Positions 26,507 to 34,755 of a stretch of DNA of 64,000 nt are shown piece after piece. Under the pieces are notes generated by a model, which did no database searches, was not told where the DNA came from, and worked only from the letters and a program-made list of their open reading frames with translations. Every line of letters begins with the position of its first letter. Position 1 is the stretch's first letter. This stretch comes from Butyrivibrio hungatei DSM 14810 (GTDB lineage Bacteria > Bacillota > Clostridia > Lachnospirales > Lachnospiraceae). The DNA lies in assembly GCF_900143205.1 (NCBI RefSeq), contig NZ_FRDH01000003.1:310001-374000 (forward strand). Direction: 5' to 3'. Both the position numbers and the translations under genes were made by a program.

Positions 26507-28189
26507 ATGGATTTTAATTTCGTTAGACGTCTTATAGCATTTGCATATACACTATTGCTTCTTTTGTTTATTGGTCTAGGCTTTTGCTATACCAACGAAA
26601 CCAATGACTATTTTCGCGAAAATTCCATGATCTTCAATGATTACTGGAAGGTTGATGGAAAGATCATCACATTCCCATATAGCAATAACAATGAATTTAC
26701 TATAAGCAACACCCTGCCTCTTGTATATGGTGACCAGCTACTGATAATAAGGTGTTATTATGAAGACTTTACTGCAATAATAAATGGTGAAGAAATCGTT
26801 GAATCAAGGCCGACAACACTCTTTGGAATATCTACGAATGTTGGTAAAAAAGAAATCTGGATTCCCCTCCGCAATGATTATACAAATAAAGAGGTGTCTG
26901 TCAGGATTAAGATGCAATCTTCTATCTATGGTTCTGAATTAACTGAAGCTTTCATTACTACCAGATCTGCATATGGGATCAGTCAGCTAAAGAAAAACGT
27001 TCCTTCTGTTGTTTTGTTTGTTTTGTTTACTGTTACCGGAATTATAGAGCTCTTTATCTCTGCTTACTTCATAGTCAAAAGAGCCAGCCTTATCAGGAAA
27101 CTTACGTTTGAAGCCTTGTTTTATGCAGGATGTTTTTCTATTATTTCCGCCCAATGGATCATAAATGAAACCAGACTTCCATTTATTATATTTGGCTACA
27201 TGACTGGATTTTCAGTATTAAATATAATCTCATTCCTGTTGATGCCGCTTCTTTTCTTTGAACTAACCAGGGCACTTTTTTACCGTGTTGGTAAGATTGA
27301 TAATGCTATAGACGGTATCCTGGCTCTCTCTATTGCTGTCTCTTGCCTGCTGGCTGTAAAAGGAGTCATAGACTGGGGAAATCTTGTTTATATTGCCCAT
27401 GCAATCGATGCGATTGTAATGATATTAGTAGGCTATTACTCATACGCCAGCATTAGGAAGGAAAAGAAATTCTGTTCAAGAACCGGAATCGCTCTTGCAA
27501 ATGGCATATTTATGGTAATTGTGGGAATTGCTCTTATTCAATATATTGACAACGTTAATTATAACTATATTCTGCTGATAATAGTTGGTCTTATGATCTA
27601 TATCATGGTTCAGGTAGGCCTCATATATAGAAGAATAGGTCTAAATGTCAAAGAAGAAAAAGAATTTGCTCAAGCCAAGATATTTGCCTTTACCGATGAG
27701 CTTACTAAGCTCTCAAACAGAAGACATTTTTACAAAATCATCGACGATTATGAAAAAAACAAACTTCCTGCCAATCTTACTTTTATAGCGATAGATGTAA
27801 ACAGGCTAAAGTATTATAACGATACCTATGGTCATGAAGCTGGAGATGAACTTTTGCTTGGAACAGCCGAGTGTCTAAGGAACGCCTTCTCATCATCTTC
27901 TACTGCTGTGATCAGCAGAATGGGTGGAGACGAATTTGCTGTGCTACTGATTGCATCTCCTGCCGAATTAAAAAACAGACTTAGCGCACTAAGACTAAGT
28001 CTAAAGAAATGGAAGGGAAAATATATTGACGGTATAAGTGTAGCCATCGGATACGCAGTCTCATCTGCCTACCCAGACGAATCTATAGATGAACTTTCAA
28101 AAATAGCGGACAAAGAAATGTATAATGACAAGCTTCAATTCTATAAGTCTTCTGGTCTTGAGAGAAGAAACTCTTCAAAATCAGATTAA
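26507..28189 (+). CDS. Membrane-bound diguanylate cyclase (7TM-DISM-like plus GGDEF)
   Basis: A 560-aa protein from ATG 26507 (GAGGTG 6 nt upstream). One N-terminal TM helix precedes an extracellular beta-rich domain (~30-165), about seven TM helices (~170-370) and a GGDEF domain (~390-545). The active-site motif reads RMGGDEFAV and is intact, so cyclic-di-GMP synthesis is expected. The architecture resembles 7TMR-DISM receptors that sense carbohydrate-like ligands. No RxxD inhibitory site is obvious. Monocistronic, and followed by the tRNA-Thr promoter. Confidence 0.88.
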   Translation: MDFNFVRRLIAFAYTLLLLLFIGLGFCYTNETNDYFRENSMIFNDYWKVDGKIITFPYSNNNEFTISNTLPLVYGDQLLIIRCYYEDFTAIINGEEIVESRPTTLFGISTNVGKKEIWIPLRNDYTNKEVSVRIKMQSSIYGSELTEAFITTRSAYGISQLKKNVPSVVLFVLFTVTGIIELFISAYFIVKRASLIRKLTFEALFYAGCFSIISAQWIINETRLPFIIFGYMTGFSVLNIISFLLMPLLFFELTRALFYRVGKIDNAIDGILALSIAVSCLLAVKGVIDWGNLVYIAHAIDAIVMILVGYYSYASIRKEKKFCSRTGIALANGIFMVIVGIALIQYIDNVNYNYILLIIVGLMIYIMVQVGLIYRRIGLNVKEEKEFAQAKIFAFTDELTKLSNRRHFYKIIDDYEKNKLPANLTFIAIDVNRLKYYNDTYGHEAGDELLLGTAECLRNAFSSSSTAVISRMGGDEFAVLLIASPAELKNRLSALRLSLKKWKGKYIDGISVAIGYAVSSAYPDESIDELSKIADKEMYNDKLQFYKSSGLERRNSSKSD

Positions 28190-28200
28190 CAGTAATTTGA

Positions 28201-28229
28201 TTGACACTGCCGGATGCCCTTGCTATAAT
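28201..28229 (+). promoter_or_regulatory. Consensus promoter of tRNA-Thr
   Basis: TTGACA (28201-28206), 17-bp spacer, TATAAT (28224-28229): a perfect housekeeping sigma promoter ~28 bp before the tRNA. Confidence 0.9.
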
Positions 28230-28256
28230 ATCATTCGTGACTAATTTAAGTCAGAT

Positions 28257-28329
28257 GCTGTTGTAGCACAGTCGGTAGTGCGTCGCATTGGTAGTGCGGA
28301 GGTCACGGGTTCGATTCCCGTCAGCAGCT
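28257..28329 (+). tRNA. tRNA-Thr(GGT)
   Basis: A 73-nt cloverleaf. The acceptor stem GCTGTTG/CAGCAGC has one G-T pair. The D stem is GCAC/GTGC. The anticodon stem TCGCA/TGCGG holds loop TTGGTAG, giving anticodon GGT. The T arm is ACGGG-TTCGATT-CCCGT, and the discriminator base is T. CCA is not encoded. It reads ACC/ACT codons. It has its own consensus promoter and a strong terminator. Confidence 0.95.
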
Positions 28330-28332
28330 CTT

Positions 28333-28378
28333 AACAAAAACAGCAATCATGCGCTTTGCATGATTGCTGTTTTTGTTT
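28333..28378 (+). terminator. tRNA-Thr terminator
   Basis: A 20-bp near-perfect stem (28333-28352 with 28357-28376) whose 3' arm ends in TTTTTGTTTT. Confidence 0.92.
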
Positions 28379-28543
28379 TACCTCAATTTAGTAACTACCT
28401 GCTTTCTGACTTTTTCTGTTTTATAACATACGCACGAATTGTTTATCGTCATTTAATACTATTTTAATAGCAATAATCATGCAAATGTGTCTATAATACA
28501 AAAAACATAAACCTCATGATTGCTTTGCAAAGGAGGGCTGGTT

Positions 28544-28813
28544 ATGAGTATTAATGGAATTGGTGGCGGAATGCAGCAGGCATATCCGGTACAGCAAACT
28601 CAGAAGCAACAGGTAGCTGTAGCTCCTAAGATTGAAGATGAAGCTCAGTCTACTCTACTTGATACAGAAGGGCAGAAGGAACGTCTCGAGAAAATGAAGA
28701 TGGAAGCTCAGAAACATGCTCAAGAGCAAACCAAACAGCAGATGGATCTATCTGAGAGATCTTCAGCAGCTATGGGCTTTGGCAACAAGATCCAGATGGA
28801 GCTTATGAGTTAA
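28544..28813 (+). CDS. Small Gln-rich protein of unknown function
   Basis: An 89-aa protein from ATG 28544; AAAGGAGGG is ideally spaced, so translation is likely efficient. It begins MSINGIGGGMQQAYP and has a Gln-rich stretch. A charged helical middle (~45-75, TEGQKERLEKMKMEAQKH) may form a coiled coil. No signal peptide, TM segment or known domain is visible. A TATAAT lies at 28492-28497 without a clear -35, and a strong bidirectional terminator follows. I do not recognise the family. Confidence 0.7.
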   Translation: MSINGIGGGMQQAYPVQQTQKQQVAVAPKIEDEAQSTLLDTEGQKERLEKMKMEAQKHAQEQTKQQMDLSERSSAAMGFGNKIQMELMS

Positions 28814-28843
28814 ACAATCTGAAAAAACTGAATAAAAAAAGTA

Positions 28844-28884
28844 CCCGGTTAGAAGGCTGTACATATTACAGTTTTCTAACCGGG
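28844..28884. terminator. Bidirectional terminator
   Basis: CCCGGTTAGAA (28844-28854) pairs perfectly with TTCTAACCGGG (28874-28884). An A tract precedes it and a T tract follows it; it serves the convergent genes on both sides. Confidence 0.9.
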
Positions 28885-28907
28885 ATTTTTAATTAATGGC
28901 TACTGTA

Positions 28908-29849
28908 TTAGCTATTTTCGCTGGCACTATCGATAAGTTCAGATGCGCTCTTTGCTGCTTTTCTAAGTGCATAATCTGTAGGATTGCTAAATGCATCTCT
29001 GATATTAAGAACTCTGTCACCTGTCTCACTCATTGATACAATGTTTGCTCGAAGCTGAGTATCAAGCTCATTGTTCTGTACATAGTTAATGTACTCGCAG
29101 AGAGTTTCAAGATCATCATCACCACCAAGTGCAATTATAAATACCATATAAAGAACAAAGAGTCCAATGATGATTGCTGCAAATAAAAGGTTCTTAGTGA
29201 TTGCTAAAATGATTCCTGAAATACATACTACTGTAAATCCGATATCAAAAAGAACTTTGCTCTTAATCTCAGACTTAACAGTTCTTAAAAGGAATCTCTT
29301 ACTATCCTGCACGAAGTATGTAATAAGGTCATAAAGCATGTCCTTATCCTCTTCTTCATAGCAACCGATCTGGTAAGTTACGATAAGCTTAGCTGCGTTC
29401 TCGTAAGCCTTATTAACAATATTCTTGTAAATAAATGTAAAATTCTTAACAACTGGGATCATCTCTAAGATTGAAGCAGCAGCCATAGCACCGCTAGCCA
29501 TCTTATAGAGAATAAGTCCACATGTACGGCTCTTTGATCTCATCCCCTTTGAACCATACTTCTTTAATCTCTCTAATCCCTCAGCAACAGGATCAGCAGA
29601 AATCTCTTTTCCTACAAGTGCTCTGCATACCATAAGGTCTGATGCGTAATAGTACATGTTCTGTCTTGGTGTGCTAAGCACAAAATACAGGAAAAATCCG
29701 ATTACTCCAATTGACATAAATGGGAAAATCTGTGCTTTAAGTCCTATGATGTACATGAGCACGAATACAAGCTCTACTGACATCAAAATCAGAGTTTTCT
29801 TTCTGAACTGCCCCTTAATATCCTTTGCTAACTTTTTTCTTTCTTCCAT
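28908..29849 (-). CDS. Membrane protein of unknown function
   Basis: A 313-aa protein with AAGGAGAG upstream of its ATG. There are two hydrophobic segments at ~18-60 (a helical hairpin), a soluble helical stretch (~65-195), two more TM segments at ~200-245, and a soluble C-terminal tail (~250-313) rich in Asp/Glu/Ser. No conserved catalytic motif is visible and I do not recognise the family. It is monocistronic, with the TTAGCC array far upstream and the shared terminator downstream. Confidence 0.6.
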   Translation of the reverse strand: MEERKKLAKDIKGQFRKKTLILMSVELVFVLMYIIGLKAQIFPFMSIGVIGFFLYFVLSTPRQNMYYYASDLMVCRALVGKEISADPVAEGLERLKKYGSKGMRSKSRTCGLILYKMASGAMAAASILEMIPVVKNFTFIYKNIVNKAYENAAKLIVTYQIGCYEEEDKDMLYDLITYFVQDSKRFLLRTVKSEIKSKVLFDIGFTVVCISGIILAITKNLLFAAIIIGLFVLYMVFIIALGGDDDLETLCEYINYVQNNELDTQLRANIVSMSETGDRVLNIRDAFSNPTDYALRKAAKSASELIDSASENS

Positions 29850-30140
29850 TCCTCACTCTCTCCTTGTCAAAAGAATATTTTCTCCCCCGATTAAGAAAAT
29901 ATTACATCGCAATGAAACAAATTGTAACATATTCTTTTGCAAGATATAAGCCCATATTTTATCAATATTTGAGCAATTATTGATCAAGTTCTAAATGAGG
30001 CTTGGTCCAAGTGTTATGCGGAAGTCCACCTTTTTTGCAATTTATCAATTATTACAAGATAGTGCAATTCTTTATGTGCTTATGGGCGCGTTCTTGGCCG
30101 ACTTTTGGGTCCCGGCTTTTATCCGTTTTATGGCCGCCTT

Positions 30141-30382
30141 TTAGCCGATTATTGGAATTTTTTCTTGTTTAGGCTAAACTTTTCAATTTTTGATGCCCCT
30201 GTTTTCGTGAGTACCTTAGCCGAAATGGTTAATCCTTGTAGTTTTCGGCTAAATATAAACTTAAAAAATATTTGTGGCGAAGAAATCTTTTTAGCCTAAA
30301 AGCTTGATATTCTACAATATAGGCTAAAGATGCTCCTCTGTCTTGTTTCTTTTCATACTTGCATTCCATAAAATATTTAGCC
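30141..30382. repeat. Alternating inverted 6-mer array (TTAGCC / GGCTAA), 75-bp period
   Basis: This fills much of the gene-free stretch 29850-30430. Copies start at 30141 (TTAGCC), 30172 (GGCTAA), 30216 (TTAGCC), 30247 (GGCTAA), 30291 (TTAGCC), 30322 (GGCTAA) and 30377 (TTAGCC). Strict alternation gives spacings of 31, 44, 31, 44, 31 and 55 bp, so three inverted pairs each 31 bp apart repeat every 75 bp. Sequences between motifs are unrelated. Less regular GGCC/GCCG motifs precede it (30094-30135). The rest of 29850-30090 is AT-rich with nothing recognisable. Confidence 0.8.
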
Positions 30383-30430
30383 GATTTTCGGTAGCTATAG
30401 ACTTTTAGGTAAAAAAAAGCGAGGATTGCT

Positions 30431-30847
30431 TCATCCTCGTTTTTGATAAACAAATATCCACTCTATTGGAGCTTCTTTTTCATTCCAGTCATAATCGGAA
30501 TCAGTATCGCCAAGCTCAAATGCTATGCCATCTACGCTAGAAATAAGATAATCATACTTATCCTCATAACATTCAAATCCTAGCTTATTTAATTCATTTA
30601 TTGTATTTCCTATCCCAATAGCATCATTAAATTTTCCTTCGAAACCAGCTGACACTCCTACCTGTGTCAAAGTATCAGTTTTATCAAAGAAAAACATAGC
30701 GTTTTCTATATGATACACCTTTATATCGTTAGCTCGATGCTCAATGGTATATTCACTAATATATTCCTCTAGTTCTTTATTAGTCATACCCAATAGAAAT
30801 TGCCCTATTCCAACATTTGGGATAATATTTCCATCTCTTATCTTCAT
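30431..30847 (-). CDS. Small protein of unknown function, immunity-like
   Basis: A 138-aa protein from ATG 30845-30847, 4 nt after the stop of the preceding gene, whose final codons supply AGGTAA. It begins MKIRDGNIIPNVGIGQFLLG, an opening shared by many small bacterial immunity or antitoxin-like proteins (GIGxFxLG). It is acidic and lacks signal or TM segments. It is the last gene of a three-gene operon with the ankyrin protein. Function is unknown; an immunity role in a polymorphic toxin cassette is a guess from composition and context. Confidence 0.55.
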   Translation of the reverse strand: MKIRDGNIIPNVGIGQFLLGMTNKELEEYISEYTIEHRANDIKVYHIENAMFFFDKTDTLTQVGVSAGFEGKFNDAIGIGNTINELNKLGFECYEDKYDYLISSVDGIAFELGDTDSDYDWNEKEAPIEWIFVYQKRG

Positions 30848-30851
30848 TTGA

Positions 30852-31181
30852 TTACCTATACACTGCACAATACATCTTATCAGTTCCAAAGCTACTAACT
30901 GCTCTGTCTCCGCCTTTAATCTCAACTTTAACGCATCGATTTCCATTCATGCGTATGAAAGCAACTTTCTTTTCTGGATTCTCGCGTTCAGATACTTCCT
31001 GACTTTCATCTGAATCCATGTAAATAGCCCATACTGTTAATCCATTTGTGTAGGGCAAATATTCGGCAACTTTACTTTTCAAAAAAGAAGATAACATCTC
31101 GTCTTCCTTATATTCTAGTGATGCCACTCTATCATAGTCATCTCCATTACTTACGCTCTCTCTAGATACATGCATGATCAT
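30852..31181 (-). CDS. Small protein of unknown function
   Basis: A 109-aa acidic protein whose ATG overlaps the stop of the ankyrin gene (ATGA at 31178-31181), indicating translational coupling. It has many Asp/Glu/Ser residues and a central segment SKVAEYLPYTNGLTVWAIY, with no recognisable domain. Its coupling to the ankyrin protein upstream and the immunity-like protein 4 nt downstream suggests the three work together. Confidence 0.55.
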   Translation of the reverse strand: MIMHVSRESVSNGDDYDRVASLEYKEDEMLSSFLKSKVAEYLPYTNGLTVWAIYMDSDESQEVSERENPEKKVAFIRMNGNRCVKVEIKGGDRAVSSFGTDKMYCAVYR

Positions 31182-32299
31182 CTTTTGTATGAAGCCCTCC
31201 CAAGCTTAATTGGATTACTGTTAAGGCTTACCCATTTAACAGCCATTTCTTCCAGTAACTCAACTGGCTCTTTGTCACAACAGCCTTTACTATTATCTAT
31301 TTCAAGCGCGGCATTTCTTACCTTCTCAATATCTGCTTCTTCCAAAGGTGTTCCCATGGATAAATATTTTTCAAGTGCCTTTACCATTTTGCTATATGAA
31401 CTATCCCAGTTTATACCACCATTTCTAAGTGTTTCGTCGGCTACTCTTCCGGTAACTCTGATCACTTCTCCCTGAACGTTTTTGCATTTTCCTGATCCAG
31501 GAACAAGATAATCCCAGAGTGCATCATGAATTTCCTCAACAGGAAGCGACATATCTACAGTTATCGGAGATACGCCATCGTGCTTGATAATAGGTTTTGC
31601 AGGCACAACATCAAATATCTCATAGAATTTATCCATTTCCGCATCGCTAGCCTCAAAGGAATAATCAGGATAGTTAGCCTTAGCAAGTTCATGCCTATCC
31701 CCTATCTTACGGATATATTCTCTGGCTTTTTCCCATTCTTCTGTAGGAATTCCTTCTTTTCCACCACATGCATCGATCAAGATCTTAGCAATCTCCGACT
31801 TATTTTTCTCTCCAGGTTCTAATCTCCTTATCATGTAAAGAAGCGGAGTTAAATTATCATACACAGGAAGGGTATGGTGTTTTGGATCAGCTCCATTATC
31901 CAGAAGAAGTTTTACAATATCAATCTTTCCAGAATCTGCAGCATCAAATAACGGTGTCTCCCCTTCATAATCTGTAGCCTGCACATCAGCACCATGTCCG
32001 ATCAAAAACTTACATATCTCATAGTTTCCCATTCTAGCATGTTTGCAAAGTGGTGTTCCATAAGTATTTGGAGCATTGACATCCGCACCTCGTTCCACCA
32101 ACCACTCTACAATTTCTAATGGAAGATTCGTCTCATGAAGAGCAGTATACTTATAGCCACCAGCATATGTTGCATCAAGCTCACACTCTGATAAGATTGC
32201 TTTACATTTCTCTATATCTTCATTCGTCCATGGTTCATTTGATTTCCCGTAGCATAAATCCGAAAATTCATCAGGTATTATCTTTTTTAGATTTGCCAT
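31178..32299 (-). CDS. Ankyrin-repeat protein
   Basis: A 373-aa cytoplasmic protein. Residues ~45-150 hold three to four ankyrin repeats (YTALHETNLPLEIVEWLVERG, TPLCKHARMGNYEICKFLIG, TPLFDAADSGKIDIVKLLLDNG), a protein-binding scaffold. The C-terminal half (~200-373) has no domain I recognise. GAGGGAAAG precedes the ATG. It is first gene of a coupled three-gene operon. Ankyrin proteins beside small acidic genes are common in toxin/immunity loci of Firmicutes, but no toxin is visible here. Confidence 0.78.
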   Translation of the reverse strand: MANLKKIIPDEFSDLCYGKSNEPWTNEDIEKCKAILSECELDATYAGGYKYTALHETNLPLEIVEWLVERGADVNAPNTYGTPLCKHARMGNYEICKFLIGHGADVQATDYEGETPLFDAADSGKIDIVKLLLDNGADPKHHTLPVYDNLTPLLYMIRRLEPGEKNKSEIAKILIDACGGKEGIPTEEWEKAREYIRKIGDRHELAKANYPDYSFEASDAEMDKFYEIFDVVPAKPIIKHDGVSPITVDMSLPVEEIHDALWDYLVPGSGKCKNVQGEVIRVTGRVADETLRNGGINWDSSYSKMVKALEKYLSMGTPLEEADIEKVRNAALEIDNSKGCCDKEPVELLEEMAVKWVSLNSNPIKLGRASYKR

Positions 32300-32326
32300 A
32301 TTCTTTCCCTCTATAATTTCAAAAAA

Positions 32327-32348
32327 GACCTCCGTATAAGCGGAGGCC
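32327..32348 (-). terminator. Terminator between two minus-strand units
   Basis: CCTCCG (32329-32334) pairs with CGGAGG (32341-32346), extended by flanking pairs. TCTTTTTT follows on the minus strand, ending the 32374-33009 transcript before the ankyrin operon. Confidence 0.85.
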
Positions 32349-32373
32349 TTCCATACAATTCATTTCCAACCTA

Positions 32374-33009
32374 TTACTCTGTCATGCGAGTGTCCGTTTC
32401 ATCATGATACATAGGGATATAGATATCAACTTCCTGTATCAGATCATCATCCAAGACATCTTTTTCGTATGGTGACTCTGATGTAACCCACAAATGAACA
32501 ATTACATTTCCTTTTGAAAAGCATGATATATTTAGATAGCTATTAAAATATTCATCACATTCCCAAATAAAGCCAGCTTTTTCAAGCAATTCCTTAGCAT
32601 CCTTGTACTTATCTTCACAATGAATGCCTAAAATATGATGACCAGAACTGCCAGACTTTAATCTGATGTATGTCCTAAATACCTTGCCTTCAGTCTGAAC
32701 ATAAGCGCCTTCGCATTCTATTCCATCGTCAAATTCAACGAAAGGGCCTTCCATAGGATCTACTATATCTTGCATTTCTCCCATTAGCTCAAAGGCCATA
32801 TCGCTATTTTGGTTCACATGATCAATAGTAGCAAGATCTTCCTCAGTAAGCTCTGAATAAGTCACACTCTTGTGATCATAGGCACTTTTTTTCTCTTTTT
32901 TATTACCAAATATGCCCTTTCCATCTTCATTTGAAGAGCGTGAACATAATACAAGTGCTACAACTAACAACGTACAAAAATATAATATATTTCTCTTATG
33001 TTGTTTCAT
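32374..33009 (-). CDS. Putative lipoprotein or membrane-anchored protein of unknown function
   Basis: A 211-aa protein with AGAGGAAC before its ATG. Residues ~8-22 (ILYFCTLLVVALVLC) are a signal or anchor segment ending in a Cys that could be lipidated, followed by a Lys-rich stretch. The exposed domain (~50-211) is acidic with four further Cys and ends in a beta-rich region. No known family. It is followed by its own terminator and lies 17 bp after the DUF4364 gene, so it may be co-transcribed with it. Confidence 0.58.
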   Translation of the reverse strand: MKQHKRNILYFCTLLVVALVLCSRSSNEDGKGIFGNKKEKKSAYDHKSVTYSELTEEDLATIDHVNQNSDMAFELMGEMQDIVDPMEGPFVEFDDGIECEGAYVQTEGKVFRTYIRLKSGSSGHHILGIHCEDKYKDAKELLEKAGFIWECDEYFNSYLNISCFSKGNVIVHLWVTSESPYEKDVLDDDLIQEVDIYIPMYHDETDTRMTE

Positions 33010-33026
33010 ATAGTTCCTCTTGTCAA

Positions 33027-33548
33027 TCAGTCAGACATCAAGGTCTCCATAAGATACTGATATACTTCCTGGTTGCAATCCTGCCACTTCTTGCAAATGT
33101 TACGGGCTATCTCTTCTGTTGGTACAGCAAGCTTGATCTCTACGATGCTCTGACCATTTTCATTGGCAATAAGCTGAGCTGTATATTCGTTCTCACCGGT
33201 CTTGGTGTAATCACCAAGGATTGACCCTTCGTCTCTAAGCTTCATGCTGTTTTCTTTAAGATACTCATCTATCTGAGTCTTGATTGCCGGGTTAATTCTA
33301 TTGCCAAAGAACTTAAGTGTCTCTTCACCTTCAGAAGTCATCTCGAGGTATGTTCTGCTGACCATAGACTTCTCGATGATAAGACCTGAAGTAACCATTT
33401 CCGCAAATACTTCCTGAAGTGTAAGGAAGTTAGTGTACTCGTTTTCTAATATAAAATCGTAAATCTGTGACTTGCTAAGAGGAGCATCACAGCGCTTTAG
33501 CATGTACAGAACTATCATCTTATACAAAGTAAGATACTTTGAACTCAA
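33027..33548 (-). CDS. DUF4364 family winged-helix protein
   Basis: A 173-aa protein. The start is a TTG (33546-33548) with GGAGAT upstream. Residues ~1-75 form a winged-helix fold (YKMIVLYMLKRCDAPLSKSQIYDFIL), and the C-terminal ~95 residues are the beta-rich domain typical of DUF4364, a family confined mostly to Clostridia. The function is not established; the helix-turn-helix suggests gene regulation. It lies just downstream of malic enzyme (25 bp). Confidence 0.8.
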   Translation of the reverse strand: MSSKYLTLYKMIVLYMLKRCDAPLSKSQIYDFILENEYTNFLTLQEVFAEMVTSGLIIEKSMVSRTYLEMTSEGEETLKFFGNRINPAIKTQIDEYLKENSMKLRDEGSILGDYTKTGENEYTAQLIANENGQSIVEIKLAVPTEEIARNICKKWQDCNQEVYQYLMETLMSD

Positions 33549-33573
33549 TTTAACTTATCTCCTAAAACTAAAC

Positions 33574-34722
33574 TTAAATCTTTTCTTTTACTGCTGCAGA
33601 GATCACATCTGCTACTCTTGGATCAAAAGCTGCTGGAAGAATGTTCTCATCATTTAGCTCATCATCTGGAACAAGTCCTGCAAGAGCAACAGCTGCTGCA
33701 AGCTTCATCTCCTCTGTGATCTGCTTGGCACCGCCTTCAAGAGCTCCTCTAAAGATACCAGGGAATACAAGAACGTTGTTGACCTGGTTAGGGAAGTCTG
33801 ATCTGCCAGTACCGATAACTCTGATTCCAGCCTCTCTTGCCACATCTGGCATGATCTCTGGAACCGGGTTGGCCATAGCAAACATTATAGCATCTTTGTT
33901 CATCTGCTGCGCCATCTCTTTTGTTACGATATTAGGAGCTGAAACTCCTACGAAGATATCTGCACCTTTGAGCGCATCTGCAAGTGTACCTGTCTTCTGA
34001 TCTGGATTTGTAACATCCATCATCTTTTCCTGCATCCAGTTAAGGTCTTTTGAAGCCTTTGAAAGGATACCTGACTTGTCGCACATTGTTACGTTCTTGA
34101 ATCCATAGCTTAAAAGAAGCTTTGTGATAGCAATACCAGCACTTCCTGCGCCGTTTACTACTACCTTACATGTCTCTTTATCCTTGCCTACTACCTTAAG
34201 TCCATTGATAACACCAGCAAGAACTACGATAGCTGTACCGTGCTGGTCATCGTGGAATACTGGGATATCCAGCATCTCTTTTAACCTCTCTTCAATCTCA
34301 AAGCATCTAGGAGCTGAGATATCCTCAAGGTTGATGCCACCAAAACCAGGTGCAAGATATTTAACTGCCTTGATGATCTCTTCTGTATCCTGAGTATCAA
34401 GACAGATAGGAACTGCATTAACTCCGCCAAACTCTTTAAAAAGCACTGCTTTACCTTCCATAACAGGCATTGCTGCGTATGGTCCAATATTTCCAAGTCC
34501 AAGAACTGCGCTACCATCTGAAACAACTGCAATAGTGTTTGATTTGATAGTATATTTATAAGCAAGGCTCTTATCCTCAGCTATGAGCTTACAAGGCTCG
34601 GCTACACCTGGTGTGTAAGCAATAGCAAGGTCTTCTTTTGACTTTACTTCTGCTTTGGATCTGATCTCCAGCTTACCATTCCATTCTTCATGCATCTTAA
34701 GTGCTTTTTCTGCGTTTGTCAT
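33574..34722 (-). CDS. NAD(P)-dependent malic enzyme
   Basis: A 382-aa enzyme from ATG 34720-34722; GGAGGAGC is correctly spaced, and the upstream ATG at 34755 has no site. It decarboxylates malate to pyruvate with NAD(P)+ reduction. The short bacterial form is recognisable: LAIAYTPGVAEPC at the N-terminus, the metal-binding EDISAPRCFEIE and VFHDDQHGTA segments, and the nucleotide-binding VVNGAGSAGIAI. Length is normal. It lies 33 bp after the DUF5722 gene. Confidence 0.94.
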   Translation of the reverse strand: MTNAEKALKMHEEWNGKLEIRSKAEVKSKEDLAIAYTPGVAEPCKLIAEDKSLAYKYTIKSNTIAVVSDGSAVLGLGNIGPYAAMPVMEGKAVLFKEFGGVNAVPICLDTQDTEEIIKAVKYLAPGFGGINLEDISAPRCFEIEERLKEMLDIPVFHDDQHGTAIVVLAGVINGLKVVGKDKETCKVVVNGAGSAGIAITKLLLSYGFKNVTMCDKSGILSKASKDLNWMQEKMMDVTNPDQKTGTLADALKGADIFVGVSAPNIVTKEMAQQMNKDAIMFAMANPVPEIMPDVAREAGIRVIGTGRSDFPNQVNNVLVFPGIFRGALEGGAKQITEEMKLAAAVALAGLVPDDELNDENILPAAFDPRVADVISAAVKEKI

Positions 34723-34755
34723 AATAATGCTCCTCCTAATTATGTTATGGGTCAC

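Noticed and set aside
30105-30453. Short ORFs inside the TTAGCC array
   Set aside because: Both frames lack ribosome binding sites and are rich in Phe/Leu/Lys expected from AT-rich non-coding DNA.
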